The position numbers and the translations under genes are program-made. Shown piece by piece: positions 9,255 through 17,840 of a DNA stretch of 46,846 bases. The notes beneath the pieces were generated by a model. The model was not told the origin of the DNA. It did not search any database and saw only the letters and a list, made by a program, of their open reading frames with translations. Position 1 is the first letter of the stretch, and each line of letters begins with the position of its first letter. The DNA comes from Geobacteraceae bacterium (GTDB taxonomy: Bacteria > Desulfobacterota > Desulfuromonadia > Geobacterales > Geobacteraceae), in the NCBI GenBank assembly GCA_028683555.1, contig JAQUHN010000008.1:1-46846 (forward strand). Reading direction: 5' to 3'.

Positions 9255-12200
9255 ATGAACGAGCGCCACACGAAAGAAAATCCGGGCTCATACACTTGGA
9301 AAAGGTTCACCGTCACGGCGCTTCTCGTTGCAGCCCTGCTCGCCTTTTCTCTCGCCATCCTTCTCCGGATACTGCTGGTTACCCCGCTGGCTGCGGACTT
9401 TATCGGCCGAACTCTGACTGAATACACCAACCACAAGGTTAGCGTAACAGCACTTGCAGCAGCCGGCAAAACACTCTACCTGAGCGGGGTTACTATCGAA
9501 AACCCGAGCGGCTTTACAAAGCGGGGACTGCTTTCCATCCGCACAATCTCGCTCACGCCTGACCTGGCCGGCCTGGCACGGGGAAAACGGAGCCTGGCAC
9601 GATTGGAAATTGACGGCCTCAGCATCAACGCGGAAAAAAATTCAGCTGGAGCCTGGAATTTCTCGTCCTTGGTACAGCGTTTCGCGAAAAAAAAAGAGCA
9701 GCCCACGGCTGAGATTTTTATCAAGTATCTATCCCTCAACGACACCTCGTTGCATTTTGCCGGCCACAGGATTGAGAAACTGGGCCTGAAACTTCATGAC
9801 TTTTCTACCAAGGGGACGACCAGATCGAAGCTTGATCTCAGCGGAAAAGATGCCGCGGGAAATCCTTTCCGACTGACGGCACAAGGACAGCTGGGCGCCA
9901 ATCCCGCCTTGCAGCTGTCGGTTGACGCTGCTGCCGTTTCCCTTGCACCGTTGCAACAAATCCAGCGCAGCACTTCTTCTCTCCGGCTGGAAAATGCCCG
10001 GGCAAAGCTGCACTTTTCCGCAAAGCTGCGCAACGGCCTGCTCGTCATTCGAAGCACCACCGCCATCAAGCAACTCACTGTCCCTTTGGCCGGCCAACTA
10101 CTGCCGATTGAGGGGCAGCTTGACCTGGAAGCCCGCTATGATTCCGCAAGAGACCGGGCGGATCTCACACAAGCAACCCTTTCCCTCAACAGCCTTGCCA
10201 CCATCACGGCCTCCGGCTCGATGCAAGGAGTCAGGAAAGATGGCTTCTTTTCCCTGCAAGTAAGTCCCCTCAGAATCAACCTCGACACACTTGCCGCCCA
10301 ACTGCCGGAAAAAACCCGCCGCGGCGTCAGCCTGTCGGGCGAGATTTCTTCCGGCGGGCTTTCCCTGAAAGGGAACCGACTCAGGGGAATTACCGCCGCC
10401 AACGGAAACCTTTTCCTCCGGAAAATCACCGTTAGCCGCAAAAAACAGCCTTTTCTTCGCGAAGGAGCTGCCGACTGCCTCCTGATTAAAACGGCCGAGG
10501 GCTGGCAAATTACCGGCAAGGTATTCACCGAAGGACGCCATGACTCGCCACTGATCGAATCCTTCGCTGCCCCGTTCAACGTCCGCTTCAGTTCCCGCTT
10601 CAAGCCAGTGGCCGCCGACCTGCCAGCCATGGAAGCCGTACTCAAGGGAACACCGGTCAGAGGATCATTTCGCTACCGGGCCTCCGCTCCAGTGCCTTTT
10701 GCCTTCAGCTGTTCAGCAACAGGAGTTCCCCTCAGCGCAATGAACAGGCTCTTTTACGGGAAGACCTCGTCGTTTCAGGCATCTTCGGGGAAATTTTCGG
10801 TCGCGGCCAGGCTTTCCGGTCACTCAACCGGTAATTTTGCCGGCACGGCAACCCTCGACATTATTTCCGCAACGGCAACATCATCAACCAGGAAAATTTC
10901 CCTCGCAAAAGCGACCATCCGGACAAATCTGCGGCGAACCAACGCGGGCTTGTCAGTCGCCGGCTCCCTTGAAACCGCTGACGGCACCTTCGACAGCAAA
11001 CCTTTCAGCGCCACGACAGAATTTGCCCTGGACAATGAGGAACTGACGCTGCGCAATGCGTTGTTCAGCATTGGCACCATCAGCATCCACAGCAAGACAC
11101 TATCGGCAAAATTGCCGAAAAAGGGGAGCGCCGCGAAAGCCCCCTTCTCGGCAACCCTGGCCGGAACGGAAGTACGCAGCAAAGATTTGGTGGTATCGGG
11201 CATTTCCGGCACAATCAACGCGCACTACGGCACGGCAAACCTGGTGCCATCTCTTGATGGCATCGCCGACATTTCCCATGCCTCTCTGACATATCGGAAC
11301 ATCCCTCTGGCATCATGTACCAGCCATGTCACCTTCAACGGGAATACCGCCTTGCTGGAAATCAGGGGAAATTCCCTGGAAGGGCCACTGACCGCCCAGG
11401 TGAGAACCGGGCTATTTTCCACAAGCAGGGAAACGTCATTTTCTGTTCGTCTGATGCAACAGCATCTCAAGCACCTGGCCGGGCTCTTTCCTAAAAATAC
11501 GGCACTGAATATTTCTGCCGGAACCGCAGACGCACTGCTTAAGGGCAGCTACACGCAGCAAAATGGCGTGCAGGCAACACTTGCGGCTAGCGGACAAGCC
11601 ATCACCCTGAAAGGCTCCGCAGGGAAAACCCTGGTGTCCGGAATTTCGACTGTCATTAATTCAAAGGTAAACGGACAAACACTCACCCTGCAGGAAGGCA
11701 CCGTGAGCCACCCCCAAGGCACCACACTGCGAATCCGCGGCACAATGCAGCGTTTCGCAGCCGCAAACAGAAAGGGAGAGTTCTCCTTCGCCATGCCATC
11801 AACTGCCATCAACTCTCTTCTTGACGCCATCGCCAATGCGCTGCCGCGAAATCTTCAGGAAGCCGTCTGCGAAGGAACCTTCGCGCTCGAAGGAACCGTA
11901 GCTGTGGACGGCAAAAAGAGCAGCATCAACGGAGGCCTGTCCCTGGCATCGGCAACCCTCGAAATCCCCTCACAGAAGATCACCGTTGCCGGAATAGAGG
12001 GTCGCCTGCCCTTTTCTCTGGAATTCCCAGGGAGCGAGGCGAAGTTGCAGCAGCCCCTTGCCAGCTTCAGCAGAGAAAACTATCAGGAACTGCTGAAAAA
12101 CCTAAGCCGCACCGCCGGTACGGGAAGTCGCATCATGCTCGAAAGGATCCGTTTCGGGGCGCTGGAAACCGGCGTTGTTTCATTTTTCATTTCCTCAGCC

Positions 12201-12791
12201 GGCGGAATAATCCGGATTTTTCCCATCGAAGCGTCTCTGTTCGATGGAAAGGTGCTCGGCAATGGCTACCTGATCCTGAATAATACCATGGAGTACGGTG
12301 CAAACATGCTACTCCACGATGTAAGCCTCAAGCAACTCTGTGATTCTTTTCCCGCTATCAAGGGATATATCACCGGCAGAGTTGACGGCATAGTCAGCCT
12401 GAAAAACAGCAAAGGCGGTCTTAAAGCATTAACAGGATTTGTGAATCTCTGGACACGTACCGGCAAAGGTGAAGACATGCTGGTAAGTAAGGATTTTCTG
12501 CAGAAACTTGCCGGCAAGAAGCTGCGCGGGTTTTTTTTCCAGAACGACCGTCCCTATGACAGTGGCGAAATCAGTGCTTATCTACGGGACAACTTTCTGA
12601 CCTTTGAAAAACTCGACATCTCGCACACCAATTTCCTCGGCATGAAGGATCTGAGCGTCTCCGTGGTACCGATACAAAACCGGATCTCCCTCGATCACCT
12701 GCTCGAGTCAATTCGAGAAGCAGCGGCACGGGGCAAGAAGGGCGACCAAGACGCGCCGCCGGTACAAACCGATCTAAAATGGCTCGAATAG
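9255..12791 (+). CDS. ydbH: YdbH/AsmA-like intermembrane lipid-transport protein
   Basis: 1178 residues. The N-terminus has one membrane segment (about residues 15-38) followed by an AsmA-like start in which VTPLAADFIGRTLTEYTNHK and VTIENPSGF are typical. A very long beta-rich region follows. The last 220 residues resemble the C-terminal YdbH domain, for example IRIFPIEASLFDGKVLGNGY and FLQKLAGKKLRG. AsmA/TamB-type proteins form hydrophobic grooves that bridge the periplasm and move phospholipids to the outer membrane. I chose ATG 9255 with AGAGG just upstream; the open frame itself starts 37 codons earlier without support. The next gene encodes a YdbL-like protein, which matches the ydbH-ynbE-ydbL operon of enterobacteria and strengthens the call. 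A separate ynbE is not seen. Confidence 0.8.
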   Translation: MNERHTKENPGSYTWKRFTVTALLVAALLAFSLAILLRILLVTPLAADFIGRTLTEYTNHKVSVTALAAAGKTLYLSGVTIENPSGFTKRGLLSIRTISLTPDLAGLARGKRSLARLEIDGLSINAEKNSAGAWNFSSLVQRFAKKKEQPTAEIFIKYLSLNDTSLHFAGHRIEKLGLKLHDFSTKGTTRSKLDLSGKDAAGNPFRLTAQGQLGANPALQLSVDAAAVSLAPLQQIQRSTSSLRLENARAKLHFSAKLRNGLLVIRSTTAIKQLTVPLAGQLLPIEGQLDLEARYDSARDRADLTQATLSLNSLATITASGSMQGVRKDGFFSLQVSPLRINLDTLAAQLPEKTRRGVSLSGEISSGGLSLKGNRLRGITAANGNLFLRKITVSRKKQPFLREGAADCLLIKTAEGWQITGKVFTEGRHDSPLIESFAAPFNVRFSSRFKPVAADLPAMEAVLKGTPVRGSFRYRASAPVPFAFSCSATGVPLSAMNRLFYGKTSSFQASSGKFSVAARLSGHSTGNFAGTATLDIISATATSSTRKISLAKATIRTNLRRTNAGLSVAGSLETADGTFDSKPFSATTEFALDNEELTLRNALFSIGTISIHSKTLSAKLPKKGSAAKAPFSATLAGTEVRSKDLVVSGISGTINAHYGTANLVPSLDGIADISHASLTYRNIPLASCTSHVTFNGNTALLEIRGNSLEGPLTAQVRTGLFSTSRETSFSVRLMQQHLKHLAGLFPKNTALNISAGTADALLKGSYTQQNGVQATLAASGQAITLKGSAGKTLVSGISTVINSKVNGQTLTLQEGTVSHPQGTTLRIRGTMQRFAAANRKGEFSFAMPSTAINSLLDAIANALPRNLQEAVCEGTFALEGTVAVDGKKSSINGGLSLASATLEIPSQKITVAGIEGRLPFSLEFPGSEAKLQQPLASFSRENYQELLKNLSRTAGTGSRIMLERIRFGALETGVVSFFISSAGGIIRIFPIEASLFDGKVLGNGYLILNNTMEYGANMLLHDVSLKQLCDSFPAIKGYITGRVDGIVSLKNSKGGLKALTGFVNLWTRTGKGEDMLVSKDFLQKLAGKKLRGFFFQNDRPYDSGEISAYLRDNFLTFEKLDISHTNFLGMKDLSVSVVPIQNRISLDHLLESIREAAARGKKGDQDAPPVQTDLKWLE

Positions 12792-12933
12792 CAAAGCAGT
12801 GAAATCCTTGACCGTGCATCGTAAGCTTTTTGACGCGGCGATTTTCCGGCATGAAGATATTTTTACCTTCTTTGCTTCTACCACCCACTATGGTATATTT
12901 GCGGGCACACACTTTGAAAAAACGGAGGATATT

Positions 12934-13572
12934 ATGAAAAAAGCTGCCCTACGTTGGATTATCGCTGCAGCAACAGGTCTTCTGGCCGCGTGCGCATTCA
13001 TTACGGTCAATGTGTATTTCCCGGAAAAAGACGTAAAACAGGCATACAAGTCATTGGACGAAATGCTCCTCAAACAGGAGCCGAATGAACAGCTGCAGCC
13101 GCAACCAGAACAGGCAAAGCCTGCTGAGAAACCGCTAAGTTTCCTCCCCGCTATCAGTTTTGCCGCAGAGGCATGGGCTCAGGACGACTTGGGCAACAAA
13201 TTGGCGGCAGAACTGTCCGCTATCCCCGACGTCCAGAGCGCATACGATGAGATGCGCGCCAGGCTTCCCCAGATGAATGCACTCCGTGACAATGGAGTTA
13301 TCGGAGAGGCCGCTGACGGCAGTGTTGTCGTTCGCGATCCGGCCAAGGCGGGCAGCGCCCAGGCAATCGTGCAGGCTGAGAACAACAACCGCAAGACCGT
13401 TATCGTCAACATGGCGAAGGCGATCCTGAAGCTGAACAAACAACCGGAAACAAAGGATTCGTTGCGTCAGGTTCTGGCCAAGGCAGCGGCAACATACGCC
13501 GACGCAAAGCGGGAAGAGGCAAAGCCGGGATGGTGGATCCAACTGGCAAACGGACGCTGGGTTCAAAAATAG
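12934..13572 (+). CDS. ydbL: YdbL-like (DUF1318) envelope lipoprotein
   Basis: 212 residues with a lipoprotein signal ending LLAACA, so the mature protein should be lipidated at Cys22. The segment right after it, FITVNVYFPEKD, is the hallmark of the family in environmental proteobacteria. The C-terminal third contains DNGVIGEAADGSVVV and ends PGWWIQLANGRWVQK, which matches the YdbL ending (QGINGKWVRK in E. coli). A proline/glutamine linker separates the halves. E. coli YdbL is a soluble periplasmic partner of YdbH and YnbE; here the N-terminal lipoprotein part could do the job of the missing YnbE lipoprotein. The ribosome binding site CGGAGG with 5 bases fixes the start. The gene lies 142 bases after ydbH. 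Confidence 0.8.
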   Translation: MKKAALRWIIAAATGLLAACAFITVNVYFPEKDVKQAYKSLDEMLLKQEPNEQLQPQPEQAKPAEKPLSFLPAISFAAEAWAQDDLGNKLAAELSAIPDVQSAYDEMRARLPQMNALRDNGVIGEAADGSVVVRDPAKAGSAQAIVQAENNNRKTVIVNMAKAILKLNKQPETKDSLRQVLAKAAATYADAKREEAKPGWWIQLANGRWVQK

Positions 13573-13582
13573 CAGGCTGAAG

Positions 13583-13625
13583 AAAAAAAGAGCGGGGTCT
13601 GAAATTCAGGCCCCGCTCTTTTTTT
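13583..13625. terminator. Bidirectional rho-independent terminator
   Basis: A-run, GAGCGGGG, a nearly self-paired centre, CCCCGCTC, then a T-run. The symmetrical A and T tracts allow termination of the ydbL transcript and of the converging repressor gene at 13666-14307. Confidence 0.85.
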
Positions 13626-13665
13626 GCAGTTTTTTCTGATCAGCGAGCCAAAACATTCGCGCCCG

Positions 13666-14307
13666 TCAAAATTTTATCTTCCGCCATATTTCGATAACCT
13701 TGCCAAAAATCCGCGTGTTTTTTTCCAGCCGGAAAGGACGATACAGCGGGTTGTCGGGCGACAGAAGCACCTCATCGTCCCTCATCCGGTATCTTCGCAG
13801 GATTGTCTCTCCCCACAGATTATTCAACAGGACGATATCACCGTTGGCAAAGCTGTCGTATTCGGTGAATATTACCACATCGCCATCATGGAGCGTAGGC
13901 GCCATGAAATCTCCATAAAAATAGAACGCGTAACATCCTTCCGGGACTCCGGGAAGAGTGATCCAATCATAGATGTCCTGATCATCAATTCCGTTTGGAA
14001 ATTCCGGCGGCACCCTCTTCAAAAGGGGGATCCGCGAAGCAACTATTCGGTCGATCTCTTCCTGGGGAAAAATTTTGCGGGAAATTTCCCCCTTGCCGGT
14101 AAAAAGCCATTCCTCGCTTATCTCGTAGAGATGACACAGCGCTATCAACAGAGTATCGGACGGGAGCTTCCGGCCGCGCTCGACGTCACTGAGAAACCCC
14201 TGCACTATCCCGAGTGAAGAAGCAAAGACTTTTTGCGTGAGGCCACGGGAGAGACGAATCTCTTTTATCCTCGCAGCTATCTCTAAGTGATTCTTTTCGC
14301 TTGACAT
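13666..14307 (-). CDS. XRE-family repressor with S24-like C-terminal domain lacking catalytic residues
   Basis: 213 residues. The N-terminus is a helix-turn-helix of the Cro/CI type (RIKEIRLSRGLTQKVFASSL, then QGFLSDVERGRKLPS). The C-terminus has the LexA/CI-type S24 fold: YGDFMAPTLHDGDVVIF and NGDIVLLNNLWGETILRRYR. In active family members the first motif is GDSM, with Ser as nucleophile, and a Lys follows in the second. Here these are Phe134 and Arg171, so self-cleavage looks impossible. It may respond by ligand or partner binding instead. I chose ATG 14305-14307 with CAGGAC upstream; the longer frame to 14403 lacks support. It is divergent from a GGDEF gene whose promoter region it shares. 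Confidence 0.85.
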   Translation of the reverse strand: MSSEKNHLEIAARIKEIRLSRGLTQKVFASSLGIVQGFLSDVERGRKLPSDTLLIALCHLYEISEEWLFTGKGEISRKIFPQEEIDRIVASRIPLLKRVPPEFPNGIDDQDIYDWITLPGVPEGCYAFYFYGDFMAPTLHDGDVVIFTEYDSFANGDIVLLNNLWGETILRRYRMRDDEVLLSPDNPLYRPFRLEKNTRIFGKVIEIWRKIKF

Positions 14308-14417
14308 ATTATGTCCTGGAGATAATATATTGCATGCACTGTACTCAATACCGGGACCGAGCACCCACCCATGGTTCATGAGAGAAGGGAGTGTCGAAGG
14401 CACGACGAAATTCTACC

Positions 14418-15728
14418 ATGAAAATAAGGGAGACCGAAACAACTTCTCTTTTCAAAAATCTCCAGTGGCGCTTCAAGCGATATCGGAGGGACGCGACAAG
14501 CCGGGAACAGGAAAAACTGGCTGAAACCCGGGACCGCATGCTACTGGTCATCGAGGCGCGCTGGATTCTTCTGGTTGCACTGTGTGCCTACGGTCTGTTT
14601 GCGACAAACCTTCTGGCAGCAGCCCGACCGGAATACTCTCCCGACTATCACCAGGGTGCGATACTGGCCGGCACCCTCTTTGCCGCGACATCCTGCAATA
14701 TCTTCTACCACCTATTCTACCGGGAACTGAGCCACTTTACCGTGGCGAACCATGTCCAAGTAGTTCTGGACATTATCGTCACGACAACCTTCATACAGTA
14801 CAGCGGCGGCATTTACAGCCCACTCTGGTCCCTCTACCCGCTTCTCGCCCTGGAAGCGTCACTGCTACTGGAACAACCACGGAATGCCTGGTTATTCGGC
14901 ATCATGGCATGCATGGCGTTCGGCGCACTCATCGTGACCGGCGACAGCGAGAGCCTGCAGCTTTCCGGCGCACCTTTCTTCACAAAAGATCCGCAACAGA
15001 AGCCGCTGTCAGCCCTTCTGCTATGGTCGTGGGCGACAATGATAACCATCGCGGTGACGCTTATCGGCTCCCATATCATCCGGGCCAACCGCAGGAAAGA
15101 AGACGCCCTGAAACAGTTGGTGGTAAAAGATCAGATGACGAATTTATATAACAGAAGCTATTTTTTCAAGGAACTTAACAGAGAAATACAGCGATCAATC
15201 CGCTACAGCCGGGTCTTTTCCATCGTCTTCCTCGACATTGACCATTTCAAGGAATTCAACGACACCTACGGCCACCTGGAAGGAGACCGGTTATTACTGG
15301 AACTCGCTGGCATATTGCGTAAAAGCGTCCGCCGCAGCGAAACAGATCAAGCCTATGATATCGATGTTCCCTGCCGTTATGGCGGGGAGGAATTCGGCAT
15401 CATTCTTCCCGAAACCCCCATCAGCACCACAACAAAAGAACCCGGCGTAACAGCTGATATGAATGCAGCCGCCTTCGCAGAAAGAATCCGGCGAGAAATC
15501 GCGTCGCTGCGGGTGAATGGCAACAGTATTACTGTCAGTATCGGCATTGCCTCATTCCCGCAACACGGGACAACCCCCGACGAACTGGTCAAATCGGTGG
15601 ACGACGCCCTCTACCGGGCAAAAAACAGAGGGAAAAACCGCATCGTCATCGCAGGGAATGAAGCTAATCCGAATCAAAAGGGTCCTGGTTACCGGCACAG
15701 TGTAAACGAAGTATGTCCGCTGCCATAA
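14418..15728 (+). CDS. Membrane-bound GGDEF diguanylate cyclase
   Basis: About 436 residues. After a basic amphipathic start come roughly five to six membrane segments (about residues 45-215), then a GGDEF domain with DIDHFKEFNDTYGH and the active-site motif GGEEF. It should make c-di-GMP at the inner membrane. The inhibitory I-site RxxD that precedes GGEEF by five residues in most cyclases reads YDID here, so its arginine is missing and product inhibition may be weak. The region between the active site and the end has a small insertion (TTTKEPGVTADMN). The start is uncertain: ATG 14418 has only a weak ribosome binding site, and a GTG at 14391 lies directly after AAGGGA. It is divergent from the S24-like repressor, which may regulate it. 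Confidence 0.85.
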   Translation: MKIRETETTSLFKNLQWRFKRYRRDATSREQEKLAETRDRMLLVIEARWILLVALCAYGLFATNLLAAARPEYSPDYHQGAILAGTLFAATSCNIFYHLFYRELSHFTVANHVQVVLDIIVTTTFIQYSGGIYSPLWSLYPLLALEASLLLEQPRNAWLFGIMACMAFGALIVTGDSESLQLSGAPFFTKDPQQKPLSALLLWSWATMITIAVTLIGSHIIRANRRKEDALKQLVVKDQMTNLYNRSYFFKELNREIQRSIRYSRVFSIVFLDIDHFKEFNDTYGHLEGDRLLLELAGILRKSVRRSETDQAYDIDVPCRYGGEEFGIILPETPISTTTKEPGVTADMNAAAFAERIRREIASLRVNGNSITVSIGIASFPQHGTTPDELVKSVDDALYRAKNRGKNRIVIAGNEANPNQKGPGYRHSVNEVCPLP

Positions 15729-16182
15729 CTACTCAGTTCACATCCGACACCCGCTGCCATCTACAGATTAAAAAGCAGAGCAGATGCCACCTTTTCATTA
15801 TAATCGTGAAACTTTACCTCTTTAAAGACAAACAGTCAACCTATAGGTTTCGGACAATGACAGGAATGTCGCTTATCAGTGCAAAGCAAGATAGATCTAG
15901 TCGATGCAGTCGTATTTGCATACACACCTTCCCCGAAGTATTCCCGCACAAATTCTCCGCGCCGTCGAATGCGGCGAAGCCTTATTCGCCAAAGGAACTG
16001 ATCCGATGAAAGCCTTTTCATCACCTGGGTTCGCAAAGATCGTTAAAAATATCTGACCGCTACTTTTCCCCGTTTTGCTTTAACAATAGCCTCCCAATCT
16101 GACATCCGACGAACATCCTGTTAAAAAGCTTACTAGTGTCCAGAAAACCAGTGCCGACGCACAATGATTACAGCGTTTGCCA
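15729..16182. other. Intergenic region, nothing recognised
   Basis: About 450 bases between the convergent ends of the GGDEF gene and the repeat-protein gene. I see no convincing frame, terminator or structured RNA. Small frames on both strands (15713-16009, 15836-16036) have no ribosome binding sites or familiar motifs. Confidence 0.4.
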
Positions 16183-16827
16183 TTAAGCAGCCCGAAGATG
16201 CTCTGCAGCTAGTGGCATGCTGCTACTGGCAGAGGCCGGCTTCTTTTCTTCCGTGGGCCGACTCATAGACACAAAAGCAGGTACCAGCGAGTCAGATACA
16301 TCGACAGCAGAGTCGAAGTACCAAACTTCAGCTTCCAGTGACTGGCCGAATTCATTGTACTCGTCCAGGCGCTGTCCATACTTGTTCACGCCTACCTCAA
16401 CCGGTTTCCTGGTGCTCATGCCCTCTCTCGCAAATTTCGTCTTTTCCTGTGCCGGCCGAATCAGGCACTCAAGAACGGGCAACGGCGCGACAGACGCATC
16501 AATAGTACCATCGAAGTACCAAACTTCAGCTTCCAGTGACTGGCCAAATTCATTGAATTCGTCCAATCGCTGTCCATACTTGTTCACGCCTACCTCAACC
16601 GGTTTCCTGGTGTTCATGCTCTTTGTCGCAAATCGCATCTTTTCTTGTACCGGCCGAATCAGGCACTCAAGAGCAGGCAACGGCGCGACAGACACATCAA
16701 CAGCACCATCGAAGTACCAAACTTCAGCTTCCAGTGACTGGCCAAATTCACTGTACTCGTCCAGGCGCTGTCCATACTTGTTCACGCCTACCTCAACCAG
16801 ATTCTTGATGTTCGCGTTCGTTTCCAT
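16183..16827 (-). CDS. Protein of three 66-residue tandem repeats, unknown function
   Basis: 214 residues. After ten residues (METNANIKNL) come three units beginning VEVGVNKYGQRLDEY and containing EFGQSLEAEVWYFD. Units 1 and 2 (residues 11-76 and 77-142) are nearly identical over all 66 positions. Unit 3 (143-208) keeps the first 30 and then diverges into a serine/alanine-rich tail. There is no signal peptide or membrane segment. The ribosome binding site AGGAG, 6 bases before the ATG, is strong, so the gene is real. I do not recognise the family. The conserved block is rich in aromatic and acidic residues. It lies downstream of, and on the same strand as, a sensor kinase and NarL-type regulator, so it could be their target; that is inference. 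Confidence 0.75.
   Translation of the reverse strand: METNANIKNLVEVGVNKYGQRLDEYSEFGQSLEAEVWYFDGAVDVSVAPLPALECLIRPVQEKMRFATKSMNTRKPVEVGVNKYGQRLDEFNEFGQSLEAEVWYFDGTIDASVAPLPVLECLIRPAQEKTKFAREGMSTRKPVEVGVNKYGQRLDEYNEFGQSLEAEVWYFDSAVDVSDSLVPAFVSMSRPTEEKKPASASSSMPLAAEHLRAA
16204..16797 (-). repeat. Three tandem 198-bp coding repeats
   Basis: Units lie at 16600-16797, 16402-16599 and 16204-16401, each 198 bases and in frame with the gene. The marker GCCTACCTCAACC recurs exactly 198 bases apart at the unit boundaries. DNA identity is high between all three in the first 90 bases and between units 1 and 2 throughout. Recent internal duplication is the simplest explanation, and the count may vary between strains. 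Confidence 0.9.
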
Positions 16828-17189
16828 AACTATCTCCTTTCTTACGTTTTGAGTTGAAAGCGAGAACCCGCTGCGACACGGTTTCCACCTTTAACTCGGT
16901 TTTTTTCCACTGCTCTGCAAAGCCAGCCATGCCACTATTGACATCACTGTTACTGCAGTGGACAACTCGCCAAAACTGTCATAGAGCCCCATGCCAGGGC
17001 TATCAGTAAAATTTCGTCACGGATTCATGTTAATGGAAAAATCTGAGGTACTGGCCCTATGCCGAATGCTGTCATACCTGGGTTCAAGTATGCCACATCG
17101 CCAGAAAAAGCTTTGTAAGGTAATTCGTAAGATGAGGGGTGCAAATGCCTTAAGGAAAAACGGAGATGAATAGGTTTGATGGGGACAGA
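16828..17189. other. Intergenic region upstream of the repeat-protein gene
   Basis: About 360 bases between the regulator gene and the repeat-protein gene, both on the minus strand. It should hold the repeat gene's promoter and perhaps a binding site for the NarL-type regulator. I checked for sigma-54 spacing around 16925 (TGGCATGGCTGGCTTTGC), but the GG to GC distance is wrong. No terminator was found. Confidence 0.35.
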
Positions 17190-17840
17190 CTAATCGAGGG
17201 AGGTCAGCCCTTCGCGTATGGCGATTTTGGTAAGTTCTGCGATGGAGCTTACCTTAAGTTTGTCCATGAGTCGCTTGCGGAATGCTTCCACGGTTTTTAT
17301 ACTTACATCAAGGGTAAAAGCGATTTCTTTCATGCTCTTTCCCTCGGCAAGAAGCTGCAGAACCTCCCTTTCACGCGATGAAAGGGAAAAGATCTCGGAA
17401 GGGGTCTCTCCCTTCTGCTGTTTTACCAGATCCTTGACGACAATGGAGGATATTTTCGGGCTCAGGTACGTTTCGCCCTGCAGAAGTGTTCTGATAGCCC
17501 GCAATAATTCGTCGGAAGCACATTCTTTCAACAGATACCCTTTGGCACCCGCATTGAGAACTTCGATGACCAGCCGTTTTTCATGGTGCATGGAAAGTAT
17601 CAGCACCTTGATGTCAGGATGCTCGGCGGTTATGCGCCGGGTTGCGTCAATACCGTTCATATCAGGCATGGAAATATCCATAATAACGATTTCGGGATGA
17701 AGTTCATGTATCAGCCGCAAGGCAGTCCTGCCGTTGTCGGCTTCGGCAACCACTCCTATCCCTTCCTCATTATGGAGAATGGCCTTTAAACCGTCCCGTA
17801 CTATCTGATGATCGTCAACAATCATAACGAATGTCTTCAT
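17190..17840 (-). CDS. NarL/FixJ-family response regulator
   Basis: 216 residues. The receiver domain has the acidic pocket VDDHQIVRDG, the phosphorylatable Asp in EIVIMDISMPDMNG (about Asp55) and a Lys in the conserved GAKGYLLK. A LuxR-type helix-turn-helix fills the C-terminus (LSSREREVLQLLAEGKSMKE, then SIKTVEAFRKRLMDKL). Phosphorylation by the adjoining kinase should let a dimer bind DNA. The start codon overlaps the kinase stop (TGATG), with GGAG 7 bases upstream of this ATG; a GTG one codon earlier is less well placed. Co-translation with the kinase makes them a cognate pair. Confidence 0.9.
   Translation of the reverse strand: MKTFVMIVDDHQIVRDGLKAILHNEEGIGVVAEADNGRTALRLIHELHPEIVIMDISMPDMNGIDATRRITAEHPDIKVLILSMHHEKRLVIEVLNAGAKGYLLKECASDELLRAIRTLLQGETYLSPKISSIVVKDLVKQQKGETPSEIFSLSSREREVLQLLAEGKSMKEIAFTLDVSIKTVEAFRKRLMDKLKVSSIAELTKIAIREGLTSLD

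Noticed and set aside
16204-16797. Possible CRISPR array because of regular repeats
   Set aside because: The repeats are 198 bases long, directly joined and in coding frame, with no unique spacers and no cas genes.
16217-16852. Plus-strand 211-codon frame opposite the repeat-protein gene
   Set aside because: It mirrors the repeats but has no good ribosome binding site; the minus-strand frame has AGGAG at ideal distance.
16900-16960. Sigma-54 promoter before the repeat-protein gene
   Set aside because: GG and GC elements are present but not 10 bases apart.
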